A DNA stretch of 64,000 nucleotides from Pleurocapsa sp. PCC 7327 (GTDB lineage Bacteria > Cyanobacteriota > Cyanobacteriia > Cyanobacteriales > Microcystaceae): assembly GCF_000317025.1 (NCBI RefSeq), contig NC_019689.1, forward strand, positions 4,387,501 through 4,451,500, given 5' to 3'. Every line of letters begins with the position of its first letter. The first letter of the stretch is position 1. The translations under genes were made by a program, and so were the position numbers. The notes below the pieces were generated by a model that worked only from the letters and a program-made list of their open reading frames with translations, did no database searches and had not been told where the DNA came from. This document shows positions 20,583 through 29,830 of this stretch, in pieces.

Positions 20583-21953
20583 TTATTCATTCATATTTCT
20601 ATAGGTAGCAACGGCAGAAGGAGAAACGCGGTTGAGATAGCGGAAAATCCAATACTTGAATATCGTGTCTAAAATAACGGGAAATGTCGCGATGAATAAA
20701 AAATTAAACTCTCTATTTTCGGGCAGTCCAAAATGTTCGGCAATACTTCCTAAAATCACTTCCCATCCATGAGGAGAGTGAAAGCCTACAAACATATCTG
20801 TAAATAGAATAATGAGAAAAGCTTTTGCTGAGTCGCTCAGACCGTAAATAATTTCATCGAGAAATGATTTGACAATTTCAATTTCCTTTCGGTTAGTTGC
20901 AATAACTACCGCAAAAGCAACTAGGGAAAAGAGATCGGCAAAAATATTTGCGATCGCATTGCCTCCTTTCTGGCGAAACTCTTTGGAAATTTCTTGGGCT
21001 TTTTCCCTAACCCGATCTTGGATTTCTTCTAAAGATAATGTTGACAGTCCGATGATATTTCTGAACTGTAACATTTCCTCAAAATGTCTGAGTTCTAAAA
21101 AAGCTTCTTCTTCTAAATCTCTATTAATAAAAATAATTTGTGGATTTTTCTCCAGGTAATTACTGACAAGCGGACTGACCAAAAATGTCTTGGTCAGTTG
21201 ATGGGTCAAAAGAGGAACGATAATTAGCAAAAGAATAAATTTAATTGAAATGGCTGTCTTATAACGAGAACTTCGATATCTTTTGATAACTTCTTCTTCG
21301 GTTTCTCCCGATTGGGGATCGATTTCTTGTCTGATGCGACTAATCGTATTCAAAAATGAGCGAGGTAAAACACCAGTTTTTTCAGTAGCTTTTGCAACTC
21401 TAGTTTTAGAATTCAGATCTTCATTTTCTAAATTCAGTTCTGGCTTACCATTTCTTTTCTTTTTTGAAGCCAAACTATCCCTGACATTAACGAGTTCCGA
21501 ACCTTTACCATTTTTCCAATCCTCAGACTCATCTACTAACAGACTTTGCTTTGTATCTTTTTCTATAAAATTAGTTTTGTATTTAGAGACGATCTCGTCG
21601 ATAAACTTTAGTTTTTCCAGAATAGCTAGCGAGCGATTTTGTTCTTCGAGCAACTTCTCTCGATTTTCCAGTTGGTTTTTGGATAAATTGAAAAGATTGA
21701 AAAAGAAACGACTGGTTTTAAACTCCACCAGTGCCATATTGATGGTTTGTAAATACCCTTTAACTTCTGTTTGAAAATAAGCAATAACGCTCTCTCCATA
21801 GTCAGAAAATCGAGCAGATACTTTTTGACCGTTAAAATGCCTATCTTCAATGTCTTTAATCTTGATAGCTGCTCTGTATGCCCTCTCCAACGCTCTTTCT
21901 GGAGTAGCAGAAAACCAGCGGGTAGCATTGCCTAAAATATTGTTGAGTTGCAT
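20583..21953 (-). CDS. pcxA: Proton extrusion protein PcxA (CemA family)
   Basis: PcxA is a cytoplasmic membrane protein needed for light-induced proton release, and is related to chloroplast CemA. The 456-residue protein has a long soluble N-terminal part of about 220 residues with coiled-coil character, then a membrane region: about 233-253 (SIKFILLLIIVPLLTHQLTKTF), 341-361 (NIFADLFSLVAFAVVIATN), 377-400 (SDSAKAFLIILFTDMFVGFHSPHGWE) and 416-436 (FNFLFIATFPVILDTIFKYWIF). FVGFHSPHGWE and the C-terminal YLNRVSPSAVATYRNMNE are the conserved family ends. It converges with the FAAL gene, with only 11 bp between stops. Confidence 0.93.
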   Translation of the reverse strand: MQLNNILGNATRWFSATPERALERAYRAAIKIKDIEDRHFNGQKVSARFSDYGESVIAYFQTEVKGYLQTINMALVEFKTSRFFFNLFNLSKNQLENREKLLEEQNRSLAILEKLKFIDEIVSKYKTNFIEKDTKQSLLVDESEDWKNGKGSELVNVRDSLASKKKRNGKPELNLENEDLNSKTRVAKATEKTGVLPRSFLNTISRIRQEIDPQSGETEEEVIKRYRSSRYKTAISIKFILLLIIVPLLTHQLTKTFLVSPLVSNYLEKNPQIIFINRDLEEEAFLELRHFEEMLQFRNIIGLSTLSLEEIQDRVREKAQEISKEFRQKGGNAIANIFADLFSLVAFAVVIATNRKEIEIVKSFLDEIIYGLSDSAKAFLIILFTDMFVGFHSPHGWEVILGSIAEHFGLPENREFNFLFIATFPVILDTIFKYWIFRYLNRVSPSAVATYRNMNE

Positions 21954-22097
21954 AGAAATCGTTAACGATCTTTGTAAGATGATGAGAGACAGCAGCGATC
22001 GCTCAACCGATGCAGAGACGCAATATCTTGCATCTGTACTAGGATTCTGAATCTCATTGTATGCTCTGCACTAGCAAACTGACCTTAAAAAACAACT

Positions 22098-24323
22098 GTG
22101 TTGCTCTCATCAATTTGGATTATCGGATTAACTCGCAGTGGGAAAACAACGCGCTTAATTGGCGAATTTCGTCAATGGGTTCGGGAAAAACGACGCGCGT
22201 CCAAGCAAGTTGCTCGCAACAGCGATTCCGCTCAACCGTTGACCTCTGCTATTTTGGTCTTTGCCGCCAATAACGACAATCGTCGGAACTTAGCAGATCG
22301 ACTGTCAATTTCGGTACGGGGAAGCTATCCAGTGCTCTGTAAAACCCCATTAGGATTTATCTGTGACGAGGTAACCTTGTTTTGGCCCCTGCTGTTCGAG
22401 CGATTGCATCTTAAGGCACAGTTCCCCCTGCGCCTGCGTCCGGAAACCGAACAAGAATTAGCAACGCGCCTGTGGCGACCTAAATTAGACCAAGAAAGTT
22501 TAACCCGACTCGGAATCGGCGAGTATCAGTTGGTGCGCCGAACGCTGGATTTATTGCAACTAGCTGGAGCAAGCGGCATTCCGGTAGAAGATATCCCCGC
22601 GATTTTAGCGGCAGGTTTTCCCAGTCTCAACGAGTCAGTTTCCGGCAATGTCTCGTATTGTCTGGGAGAATTGCTGATGGAGTGGCGACAGTGGTGCTTG
22701 GAGAGAGGATTGCTCAGCTATGGCATTATTTACGAACTTTATTGGCGGTATTTACTACCCGATCCAATTTATCAAGAGCATTTGAGCCGTCGCTACCAGG
22801 CGATTTTTGCTGACGATACAGATGATTATCCGGCAATTATCAGAGATTTATGCGAACTGCTTCTCGATCGCGGCGCGTTTGGCGTATTTACCTATAATCG
22901 AGACGGTCGGGTACGAATGGGATTGAATGCCGATCCCGACTATCTAGCAGGTTTAGCCTCTCGCTGTCGCGTCGAAGAATTATCCAACGCAAGCGGACTA
23001 GGAACCGACTTAGGAGACGCGATCGCGCAATTTCTCGACGATCCCACCTTTATTCCCAGCTTGCCCCCGTCAGTCCTATCGATTCAAACCATCTCCCGCG
23101 CCCAACTGTTGCGAAAAACGGCTGAAACTATTATTGAAGCAGTCGAAGCGGGAGAAGTTCGACCGGAAGAGATAGCGATAATCGCTCCCGGTTTGGACGA
23201 AATTGCTCGCTATACGCTCATCGAGATTCTCTCGTCGGCGGGAATTCCCATCGAACCGCTCAACGAACAGCGTCCCCTGATTAGTTCCCCGCTCATTCGC
23301 GCCTTATTGACGCTGTTGGCGCTTGTTTATCCGGGGTTGGGACGTTTAGTTGGACGGGATTTGGTAGCAGAAATGCTGGTCGCACTCAGTCAAAAACCTA
23401 CAGGCGAAGCTAGAGAGATAGAGAACGGTGAAGACGGGGAAATATGGACAAACAACAGACAACGCCGACTCGTTCCGGCGATCGATCCGGTGCGTGCGGG
23501 TTTAATTGCCGACTATTGCTATCAGATCGACCCAGAACAACCGCGCTTGTTGCCTGTAGAGACGTTTGCTAGATGGGATCGCTTGGGATATCGAGCAACA
23601 AAAGCATATCAAGAGATCGCAGCTTGGATAGAAAAAACTAAATCCCTACTCCAACAACAGCATTTAGCCTACCCAGTTATGGTATTGGATCGGGCACTCA
23701 AGCATTTTGTCGGCAATGGCGCTCATCTGCCCTACGATTGTCTCTCTGCTTTGAGGGAACTGATAGAAACGGCACAACATTTTTGGGAAGTGGATCGGCG
23801 GTTGCGGCTAAACGAACCCATATCCTCCTCGGTGGCGACAACGGTCGCTCAATTTATTCAGCTATTGCGTCGGGGCACGATTTCAGCCAATCCCCGTCCG
23901 GTTAGCTCTTTTGGCAAAAAAAGGGGGGCGGTTACCTTGGCGACGATTTTCCAGTACCGTTCTCTTCGTTCTTTTCACCGCTGGCAGTTTTGGCTGGATG
24001 CCTCGTCTCATCTCTGGGATAAAGGCGGTGCGGCAACGCTATATGGCGCGCCCTTATTCCTACGAGAATGGTCGGGACGTGCCTGGATGCCAGAAGACGA
24101 GTTGGAGAGCGATCGCGAGCGTTTAGGGGGAATTTTGCGCGATCTCTTAGGACGGGTTGACGAACGAGTCTATCTGTGCCATAGCGATTTGGGCGTTAAC
24201 GGAACAGAACAAATGGGTCCGCTTTCGGTATGGGTTCGCGCTTCTAGAGAGTATGTTGCAGAGTCTAAGGCAATTAGGGAAGATCGTCTCCAGAGAGAAG
24301 TTTACAGAAATTTATCTCAATAA
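22098..24323 (+). CDS. Degenerate UvrD/AddB-like P-loop protein, unknown function
   Basis: The 741-residue protein begins at a GTG and almost at once shows a Walker A motif, GLTRSGKT, at residues 10-17, as in superfamily 1 helicases. A motif Ia-like stretch follows at 51-70 (AILVFAANNDNRRNLADRLS). A weak motif II-like site at 235-244 reads AIFADDTDDY where helicases have DExQD. Later parts (about 355-400) resemble the UvrD C-terminal core (EEIAIIAPGLDEIARYTL with GIPIEPLNEQ), and VTLATIFQYRSL at 612-623 looks like motif V without its usual KGLE. The Arg of motif VI is not evident. I infer a helicase-derived ATPase that may bind but not unwind DNA. No recB- or addA-type partner lies nearby. 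Confidence 0.6.
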   Translation: MLLSSIWIIGLTRSGKTTRLIGEFRQWVREKRRASKQVARNSDSAQPLTSAILVFAANNDNRRNLADRLSISVRGSYPVLCKTPLGFICDEVTLFWPLLFERLHLKAQFPLRLRPETEQELATRLWRPKLDQESLTRLGIGEYQLVRRTLDLLQLAGASGIPVEDIPAILAAGFPSLNESVSGNVSYCLGELLMEWRQWCLERGLLSYGIIYELYWRYLLPDPIYQEHLSRRYQAIFADDTDDYPAIIRDLCELLLDRGAFGVFTYNRDGRVRMGLNADPDYLAGLASRCRVEELSNASGLGTDLGDAIAQFLDDPTFIPSLPPSVLSIQTISRAQLLRKTAETIIEAVEAGEVRPEEIAIIAPGLDEIARYTLIEILSSAGIPIEPLNEQRPLISSPLIRALLTLLALVYPGLGRLVGRDLVAEMLVALSQKPTGEAREIENGEDGEIWTNNRQRRLVPAIDPVRAGLIADYCYQIDPEQPRLLPVETFARWDRLGYRATKAYQEIAAWIEKTKSLLQQQHLAYPVMVLDRALKHFVGNGAHLPYDCLSALRELIETAQHFWEVDRRLRLNEPISSSVATTVAQFIQLLRRGTISANPRPVSSFGKKRGAVTLATIFQYRSLRSFHRWQFWLDASSHLWDKGGAATLYGAPLFLREWSGRAWMPEDELESDRERLGGILRDLLGRVDERVYLCHSDLGVNGTEQMGPLSVWVRASREYVAESKAIREDRLQREVYRNLSQ

Positions 24324-24414
24324 TGCAGCGCCAGCTAAAAAGGTTACAATTCAGATAATTATGGACTTATGAGGCTGCCTCTAAACTATTTTTACTGTCA
24401 TCTGCCAAGCGATC

Positions 24415-25035
24415 GTGGACTTTTGCTTCTCATCTTCTCTCATTGCCGCTTCATCAGCTTCAACCGATAAAGGCACCGGCACTTCTCAATCGCTCTCGAT
24501 CCGAACTGTTGAAGCCAGCGATATTAAGGGTCTTGCTGAAGTCATAACCCGAAGCTTTCATCCCCGTCAGGGATTGTGGTATTGGTTTTACCCTTTACTC
24601 AAATTAGGAATTTATGAAGATTTGCACAGCCGTATCCGTTCCTTCTCGCCCTATCATCGATGTATCGTCGCCAGTTTGTCGATCGATGGCGCAGCGGGTG
24701 GAGTAGAAGAAATCGTCGGTACGGCAGAAATTGCAATGCGCTTTGACTCGACTGCAAGCGACGGCTTCCCCTATATTTCTAATTTGGCAGTCAGTCCCAC
24801 CCATCGGCGACAAGGAATCGCGCGAAAATTGCTGATCGCCTGCGAGCAGATCGCGGCGCGGGAATGGGGATGTCAAGCCGTCTCGCTACACGTTCTCGAA
24901 AATAACTATCCCGCTAAACGACTTTATTTTTCGTGCGGATATCGACTTTATCGTATTGATTTTAGCTTCGGTAACTGGTTGCTAAAGCGTCCCAGACGTT
25001 TGTTGATGTACAAAAAAATGCAAAATTCGTTCTAG
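24415..25035 (+). CDS. GNAT family N-acetyltransferase
   Basis: The 206-residue protein starts at a GTG and has a short variable N-terminus. The GNAT core starts at about residue 27 (SLSIRTVEASDIKGLAEVITRSFHP). The acetyl-CoA binding motif A is ISNLAVSPTHRRQGIARKLLIACE at about 122-145, followed by the C-terminal NNYPAKRLYFSCGYRLYRIDF. This set resembles the cyanobacterial and plastid GNATs that acetylate proteins or amines; the substrate cannot be told. It follows the P-loop protein on the same strand by 91 bp. Confidence 0.85.
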   Translation: MDFCFSSSLIAASSASTDKGTGTSQSLSIRTVEASDIKGLAEVITRSFHPRQGLWYWFYPLLKLGIYEDLHSRIRSFSPYHRCIVASLSIDGAAGGVEEIVGTAEIAMRFDSTASDGFPYISNLAVSPTHRRQGIARKLLIACEQIAAREWGCQAVSLHVLENNYPAKRLYFSCGYRLYRIDFSFGNWLLKRPRRLLMYKKMQNSF

Positions 25036-25091
25036 TTGCAGCTCGATAGCAAAACAAGCTAAAAAACATCCAAGACAGTCAGATCGATGTC

Positions 25092-25541
25092 ATGCAAGCC
25101 CCAAATAAAGAGACACAAATTCCCGATATCCTCGCCCAACTGCGCGAGAAAAAGTTCTCGATCGTCAATCCTCGCCGTAAAAATGGCTTGATTCTCTATA
25201 AACCCTATCATGCTGAATTTGTTGGTCCTGGAGCCGTGGTGGGCAGCGAGATTGATACAGATGTGGTAAAAGTCATATCAGTTGGCAATTTGTCGCTTGT
25301 AACTCCTCAAACCGCCAAAGAAAAAATTAATGCCTATTTGATTCGGCGGCAGTGGGTCAGGCTGACCAAACAAATTACAGACAATCCCACTGCCCTGCAA
25401 CGGGCGCAAGTTATCCTCAATCAGTTTGAAAATTGGTTCGATCCTCAGACAACTGCCCAGCTTCCCGACGAGGCTTTTGCACTTTTGGTAGGAGTTTTGC
25501 CACAAACGATTAGAAAAGTCCGCAATGCATATATTGGTTAG
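25092..25541 (+). CDS. Conserved protein, unknown function
   Basis: The 149-residue soluble protein is not one I recognise. Visible features are an N-terminal polar segment, a region of probable beta structure (KKFSIVNPRRKNGLILYKPYHAEFVGPGAVV), and a C-terminal helical part with NQFENWFDPQTTAQLPDEAF. It has no signal peptide or membrane helix and follows the GNAT gene by 56 bp on the same strand. Its TAG stop overlaps the TAA stop of the convergent metallophosphoesterase by four bases. Confidence 0.7.
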   Translation: MQAPNKETQIPDILAQLREKKFSIVNPRRKNGLILYKPYHAEFVGPGAVVGSEIDTDVVKVISVGNLSLVTPQTAKEKINAYLIRRQWVRLTKQITDNPTALQRAQVILNQFENWFDPQTTAQLPDEAFALLVGVLPQTIRKVRNAYIG

Positions 25542-26398
25542 GCTAGGGTAATTACGGTTAATTCTGGCGGACAAAAAATCCGTCCTGGAAAGTAAGTTCC
25601 CAAACCGCGATTGACGTAGAGTTGGTTGCGTCCTACCCGATGCCATCCCTGCGCCCATTGCCAATGTTTGACGACTCTAGAACATTGTCTGAGAAAGGGA
25701 ATATACGACTGTAAGGGTTTTGGAGTATTTTGACGCAGTTGTTGCAGCAAAATTGGTGCCGGACCGCATCCTGGGATAACGATCTGACCGCCGTGGGTAT
25801 GACCGGACAGTTGTAGATCGACCCGCCATCGTTTCAAAACTTCGGCAGTATCGGGATTGTGAGATAAGACGAGGCGGGGAATCTGCGCGTCTAGCCGATC
25901 TAAAACCGATGCGGGAGCGAATTCCCGCGACCAATAATCTGCCAGTCCGACAAGGGGGAACTCTTCTCCCAAAGGAGTCGCGATCGCGTTCCACAAAACA
26001 TGAATGCCAACCCTGGTTAGCGCTTCGATGACTTTCTCTTTTGAGTGTCGGTAATGGTTATCGTGATTTCCCAAACAAGCATAAATTCCAGCCCGACTTT
26101 TGAGGGATTTTAGCCGGCGCGCTAATTCGAAGATCGGCGTTGGATCGTCGGTCACGTAGTCCCCCGTTAAAAGAACGAGATCGGGATTTTCTTGATTACT
26201 AGCTTCGATAGCTTGAGAAAGCAAGTCTTCCGAAAGACGCAACCCATCGTAATGAAAATCGGATAGTTGGACGAGTTTCGTTCCGACTAATGGGGCAGGC
26301 AACCCCGCGATCGCGACTGTCAATCTTTCTACACTTAAGGGTTCGGTTACGATCCACCAAGACATGAATTGATTTTCACTCCCCTCACCAGTTAGCAA
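25538..26398 (-). CDS. Metallophosphoesterase (YaeI-like)
   Basis: The 286-residue protein has the calcineurin-like two-metal site: VQLSDFHYDG (about 44-53, DxH), LLTGDYVTDDP (GD), YACLGNHDNH (GNHD), LSHNPD and GHTHGGQIVIP (GHxHGGQ). The YaeI/UDP-2,3-diacylglucosamine-type branch keeps this set and often has an N-terminal membrane anchor; here the first 30 residues are only mildly hydrophobic. Candidate substrates are phospholipid or nucleotide phosphodiesters. The stop overlaps the convergent gene. Confidence 0.9.
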   Translation of the reverse strand: MLTGEGSENQFMSWWIVTEPLSVERLTVAIAGLPAPLVGTKLVQLSDFHYDGLRLSEDLLSQAIEASNQENPDLVLLTGDYVTDDPTPIFELARRLKSLKSRAGIYACLGNHDNHYRHSKEKVIEALTRVGIHVLWNAIATPLGEEFPLVGLADYWSREFAPASVLDRLDAQIPRLVLSHNPDTAEVLKRWRVDLQLSGHTHGGQIVIPGCGPAPILLQQLRQNTPKPLQSYIPFLRQCSRVVKHWQWAQGWHRVGRNQLYVNRGLGTYFPGRIFCPPELTVITLA

Positions 26399-26519
26399 AT
26401 ACCAGTTATCAGTGATTCGTCGCTCGATCGCGCTCTCTGACTGGTAACCGAACGCCGAATGGCGCTCTTTGTTATGACCCTGCCTTAATAGAATAACTCA
26501 TGTCAATTCTAGGTAAGTA

Positions 26520-27803
26520 TTACCTAGCACACCTAAACCCTGCCAAAATCTGACGCACGCCGGGATAGTACCAGTTGCGGAAACTCGATCGCATCGCCCA
26601 AGGACGAGTTGCCCAACTGCCGCCGCGCAAGACGCGATGCTGGTTGTCGAAATAGGTTTGGGAATACCCCTGATAAGGATAGGGCTTAAATCCCTCATAC
26701 CCGGCAAACCAAGAAGCCGTCCATTCCCAAACATTCCCCAGCATATCGCAGCAACCATAGGCACTTTGATTCCCTCGATAGGCATCGACGGGGGTTGTAT
26801 GTCCGACTAAAGTGTCATGATTGCATAGCTTCACATTGGGTTCCCTGTTTCCCCAGGGATAAAGGCGTTTTTGCCCCTTTTCAACATCCCAACTCGCAGC
26901 TTTTTCCCATTCCGCCTCTGTCGGCAATCGTTTTCCCGCAAATCGCGCGTAAGCTTCCGCTTCGTACCAACTGACACCGCAGACGGGATGATTATCCCAA
27001 TCGCTGGAATCCGACCAATATAGAGGCTGAGAGACGGGATTTTCTTGCAACCATTGCCAGCCCTCCTCCGACCAAAATTGTCGCTCTTGGTAGCCTCCTG
27101 CCGTCATAAATGCTCGATACTGACTGCAAGTCACGGGATAGCGATCGATCCGATAGGCATCTAAATAAACCCGATAGACGGGACGTTCGTTATCCTGGGC
27201 ATCAATAGCATCGCTTCCCATTGCAAACTCTCCGGCAGGGATTTCTACCATCTCATCGAATTTTGGCGAAGCCCTTTTCAAGGAGAACGGCGGATTTTTT
27301 TGGATTGACGATTTTGGAATAGAAAAGTGTAATTGAGTATAGAACCCCTCTCGATCCCAGCGATGGAGTTGTAGGAGAAACGCGATCGTTTCGTTATGCT
27401 GACTTTCGTGTTGAATCAGCCAACGCCAGAGACGCTCCTGTTTTTCTAGCGGTGCTGTTTCCAGATAGGTTAAAACTTGAGTTCTGACCGTATCGAGATA
27501 CTCTCGAATTACCTCTATACCAGGTAATTTCTGCCGTTCTGACTTGGGCAAACCATCAGCCGCAAATAGTTTGTGATATTGAGAAAATACAGGCGGTAAA
27601 CCCGCACAACACTCTAAAATCCAGAACGCTTCGGTAAAAGCAATGTGACCTAAATGCCAACCTACGGGACTAAAATCGGGATGCGCCTGCTTGCATAAGG
27701 TTTCTGAATCAATATCGACAAATAAATCTAAAGTGCGACTGCGACACGCTTGTAAGATCTTAAAAATTTCCTCTCTACGAGATTGAATTGATACGAACTT
27801 CAA
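26520..27803 (-). CDS. EgtB-like non-heme iron sulfoxide synthase
   Basis: The 427-residue protein has the two domains of EgtB: an N-terminal DinB-like part with the iron ligands (H50/H53 in WHLGHIAF and H132, H136, E138 in HESQHNE, the HX3HXE motif) and a C-terminal FGE-sulfatase domain from about 185 (EIPAGEFAMGSDA, VSWYEAEAYARFAGKRLPTEAEWE, GNVWEWT, LRGGSWA). EgtB couples a histidine betaine (hercynine) with a thiol donor in ergothioneine synthesis. An EgtC-like gene lies 2.6 kb downstream on the same strand (30453-31256), but the EgtD methyltransferase is not in the window. It may instead act on another histidine derivative. Substrate assignment is inference. Confidence 0.85.
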   Translation of the reverse strand: MKFVSIQSRREEIFKILQACRSRTLDLFVDIDSETLCKQAHPDFSPVGWHLGHIAFTEAFWILECCAGLPPVFSQYHKLFAADGLPKSERQKLPGIEVIREYLDTVRTQVLTYLETAPLEKQERLWRWLIQHESQHNETIAFLLQLHRWDREGFYTQLHFSIPKSSIQKNPPFSLKRASPKFDEMVEIPAGEFAMGSDAIDAQDNERPVYRVYLDAYRIDRYPVTCSQYRAFMTAGGYQERQFWSEEGWQWLQENPVSQPLYWSDSSDWDNHPVCGVSWYEAEAYARFAGKRLPTEAEWEKAASWDVEKGQKRLYPWGNREPNVKLCNHDTLVGHTTPVDAYRGNQSAYGCCDMLGNVWEWTASWFAGYEGFKPYPYQGYSQTYFDNQHRVLRGGSWATRPWAMRSSFRNWYYPGVRQILAGFRCAR

Positions 27804-28586
27804 GATTTCTCCCTACACTAAATAGAGGTTTTGAGGGTTCAAGTTGGTATTTTAACTCACCGATCGAGGTCTGCTAATTTGAAAGGCTTGGCATTAAAAT
27901 TTTTCCAAAAGTTTTCAGCGGGTAAATGACTTCGGCAAGAAGTGTGAAACTCTAGTAAGTAAATATCGCCCTTGTTTTTGGGTTTGTTCTTGCTGAAAAT
28001 TTTAAAAGGTATAGTCTGCTTACAGGTTGTCCCAAAAGTATAGTATGTGCAAGGTACTCCACCGTCTCGCGGCGGAGCCTGAAAAGCGCTTCGTCATGTT
28101 GAGCGTGGCGATAGCGAAGCGAAACATCTTATAGCAATTCGCCGATGCTCCTCCACTTCGTGGAAGTCCGCGTCGGTTGGCAATTATAAATTCGCAATTA
28201 GTCAGCCGCTCTGGGTGTAAGGCTTTTCCTTCGAGCATCTGTAGCGTTCTTGTTTAGAGATGGTCTTATAGCAGTTTTCAGTTAGATGAGAGACCAAATT
28301 GGTCGATGGAGAAAAGGGAAAAATCCTGTATTCTACCTCCAAACAAGGATTCTTCCTTATGTTCTCCTGCACTGAGAATGACAAAATAGACTTTTGGGAT
28401 GTCCTCTTAAATACGCCCTTAATATCAAGTCTACCTGATTGGTCGTAATATGTATGTAGTGCGCTTATCGTAGCGTGCACTCGACAGAGCGCATATGTCT
28501 TGCTCGCCAATCCTTACCGCTCGAGACTCCTGTTGGTCGCACTACTTGGTATTATGGTCGTTCGACCGGATTGAACAGATTTAAGC
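27804..28586. other. Large intergenic region with dispersed repeat remnants
   Basis: This 783-bp stretch holds no convincing gene. It contains sequences of the kind scattered in cyanobacterial intergenic DNA, such as TCATGTTGAGCG...GAAACATCTT (28093-28130), CACCGTCTCGCGGCGGAG (28060-28078) and TTATAGCAGTTTTCAGTTAG (28266-28285). A reading frame ending at 28597 (C-terminus GRTTWYYGRSTGLNRFKLKG) overlaps the stop of the next gene and is probably chance. Two minus-strand open frames (28020-28238 and 28202-28510) show no family features. The upstream 5' region of the EgtB-like gene lies at the left end. Confidence 0.5.
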
Positions 28587-29186
28587 TCAAAGGCTAGCGG
28601 CAAGTTCTTTCAGTAGCTGGCTGCCATTGCGAAAGACAGACCAGCCATCTCCTATCAGTACCGCATTTATGCCGCTGATTTGTGCTAGCCGACGGACTGA
28701 GATTAGGACCTCGGCTCGATTCCGAAGCTTAGCATCTGGTAGGAGCGTTAAGCTACCCGCTTGGGGGGCCCGCACTAGGTCTCCTGTAATTAGGGTGGTT
28801 TCTTCGAGCAGCAGCGCCAATTCTCCAGGTGTTTTAGATCCCTTCATTTCCAAAACTTTTAGCCCCGGAATTAATTCTTCGCCATCAGATAGCCAGCGAT
28901 CGCATTGAATGGGAAAGGTGTCTTTTTCAGCTGCTGGTCCTGCTATCCGAGCACCTGTGAGCTGGGCAATTGCTGGAGCAGCGCGCAGATGATCTGAGTT
29001 AGTGACAACAATCCAAGCTGCGCCACCGAGGGATTGTAGATGATTCCAGTCATGCTCTGATAAGGGCAGCGGGTCTATCAGGACGTTTCCGTCAGGGCGA
29101 ATCCAAGCAACACTATTAAAATCTATGTTTCTTTCAGAGTCGAACGACGACCAGCAATAGAGATCGGGACGATTCAGCGATTTCAT
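28587..29186 (-). CDS. Metallo-beta-lactamase-fold-like protein
   Basis: The 199-residue protein resembles the glyoxalase II / MBL-fold hydrolases in strand order, with segments such as VAWIRPDGNVLIDPLPLSEHDW, VVTNSDHLRAAPAIA, GLKVLEMKGSKTPGELALLLEETTLITGDLV and GINAVLIGDGWSVF. The classical HXHXDH motif is reduced to NSDHLRA, so metal binding may be altered. Function is unknown. It lies between the EgtB-like gene and DUF2358, on the same strand, and could be part of the same leftward cluster. Confidence 0.7.
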   Translation of the reverse strand: MKSLNRPDLYCWSSFDSERNIDFNSVAWIRPDGNVLIDPLPLSEHDWNHLQSLGGAAWIVVTNSDHLRAAPAIAQLTGARIAGPAAEKDTFPIQCDRWLSDGEELIPGLKVLEMKGSKTPGELALLLEETTLITGDLVRAPQAGSLTLLPDAKLRNRAEVLISVRRLAQISGINAVLIGDGWSVFRNGSQLLKELAASL

Positions 29187-29268
29187 GGGAATTTCTAGTT
29201 ACTCTCTTCCATCAGTGTAGGCGCTTGCCGAGGAGCCGACTTAATAAAATTCTTCACCAGAGAATTTC

Positions 29269-29709
29269 TCAAGTTCCATTGCTGCGAAAAAACTGTTTGA
29301 GGATTTCACTGGGTTGCCGATCCCAAGTATCGATATGCTCGTAGATTAAGCCATCTGGCGTAAGTTTATAAGTCGAATAGCCGTTAAACAGAATTTTAGC
29401 TCTCCAAGGCACGCGCAAAGTCCCGCGTACAGTCCAATGAGCCAGAATGATATCTGTAGCTGTCTGCTTTACGTCGTGCAGGTCAAAGTAAATTTTAGTA
29501 AAAAAGAGCTTGCCGTGAAACCTTAACGTCCAGAAGATAATTCGATAGTTCAGTTTGCCTTTAAAAGTGTTAACTGGGTCTTTAAAATAAATATCTTTAG
29601 TATAGATATCGTAAGAAAGATCGGTTTCAAACAGACTCGGCAGTTCTGCTTTGAGAATTGCGATCGCTTGTTGGACTCGCGCTTGGTAATCGTTTAAATT
29701 CTCTTTCAT
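29269..29709 (-). CDS. DUF2358 family protein
   Basis: The 146-residue protein matches the DUF2358 pattern found in cyanobacteria and plastids: ILKAELPSLFETDLSYDIYTKDIYFKDPVNTFKGKLNYRIIFW, then KQTATDIILAHWTVRGTLRVPWRAKILFNGYSTYKL and IYEHIDTWDRQP. The fold is related to the NTF2/SnoaL-like group. It has no signal peptide and its function is not known. It lies 121 bp downstream of the peroxiredoxin gene on the same strand. Confidence 0.85.
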   Translation of the reverse strand: MKENLNDYQARVQQAIAILKAELPSLFETDLSYDIYTKDIYFKDPVNTFKGKLNYRIIFWTLRFHGKLFFTKIYFDLHDVKQTATDIILAHWTVRGTLRVPWRAKILFNGYSTYKLTPDGLIYEHIDTWDRQPSEILKQFFRSNGT

Positions 29710-29830
29710 CTAGAAAAGGGGATTGATAATACCATGCCAACACTGCTGTTGCCTCAACATACGTTCGTCGGACAACTCTATTGAAAAATGGGTACGATAT
29801 CCGCACCGTACAGAAATTACTCAATCACCT

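Noticed and set aside
28500-28597. Short C-terminal-like frame (GRTTWYYGRSTGLNRFKLKG)
   Set aside because: It has no start, overlaps the end of the MBL-like gene and has no recognised family.
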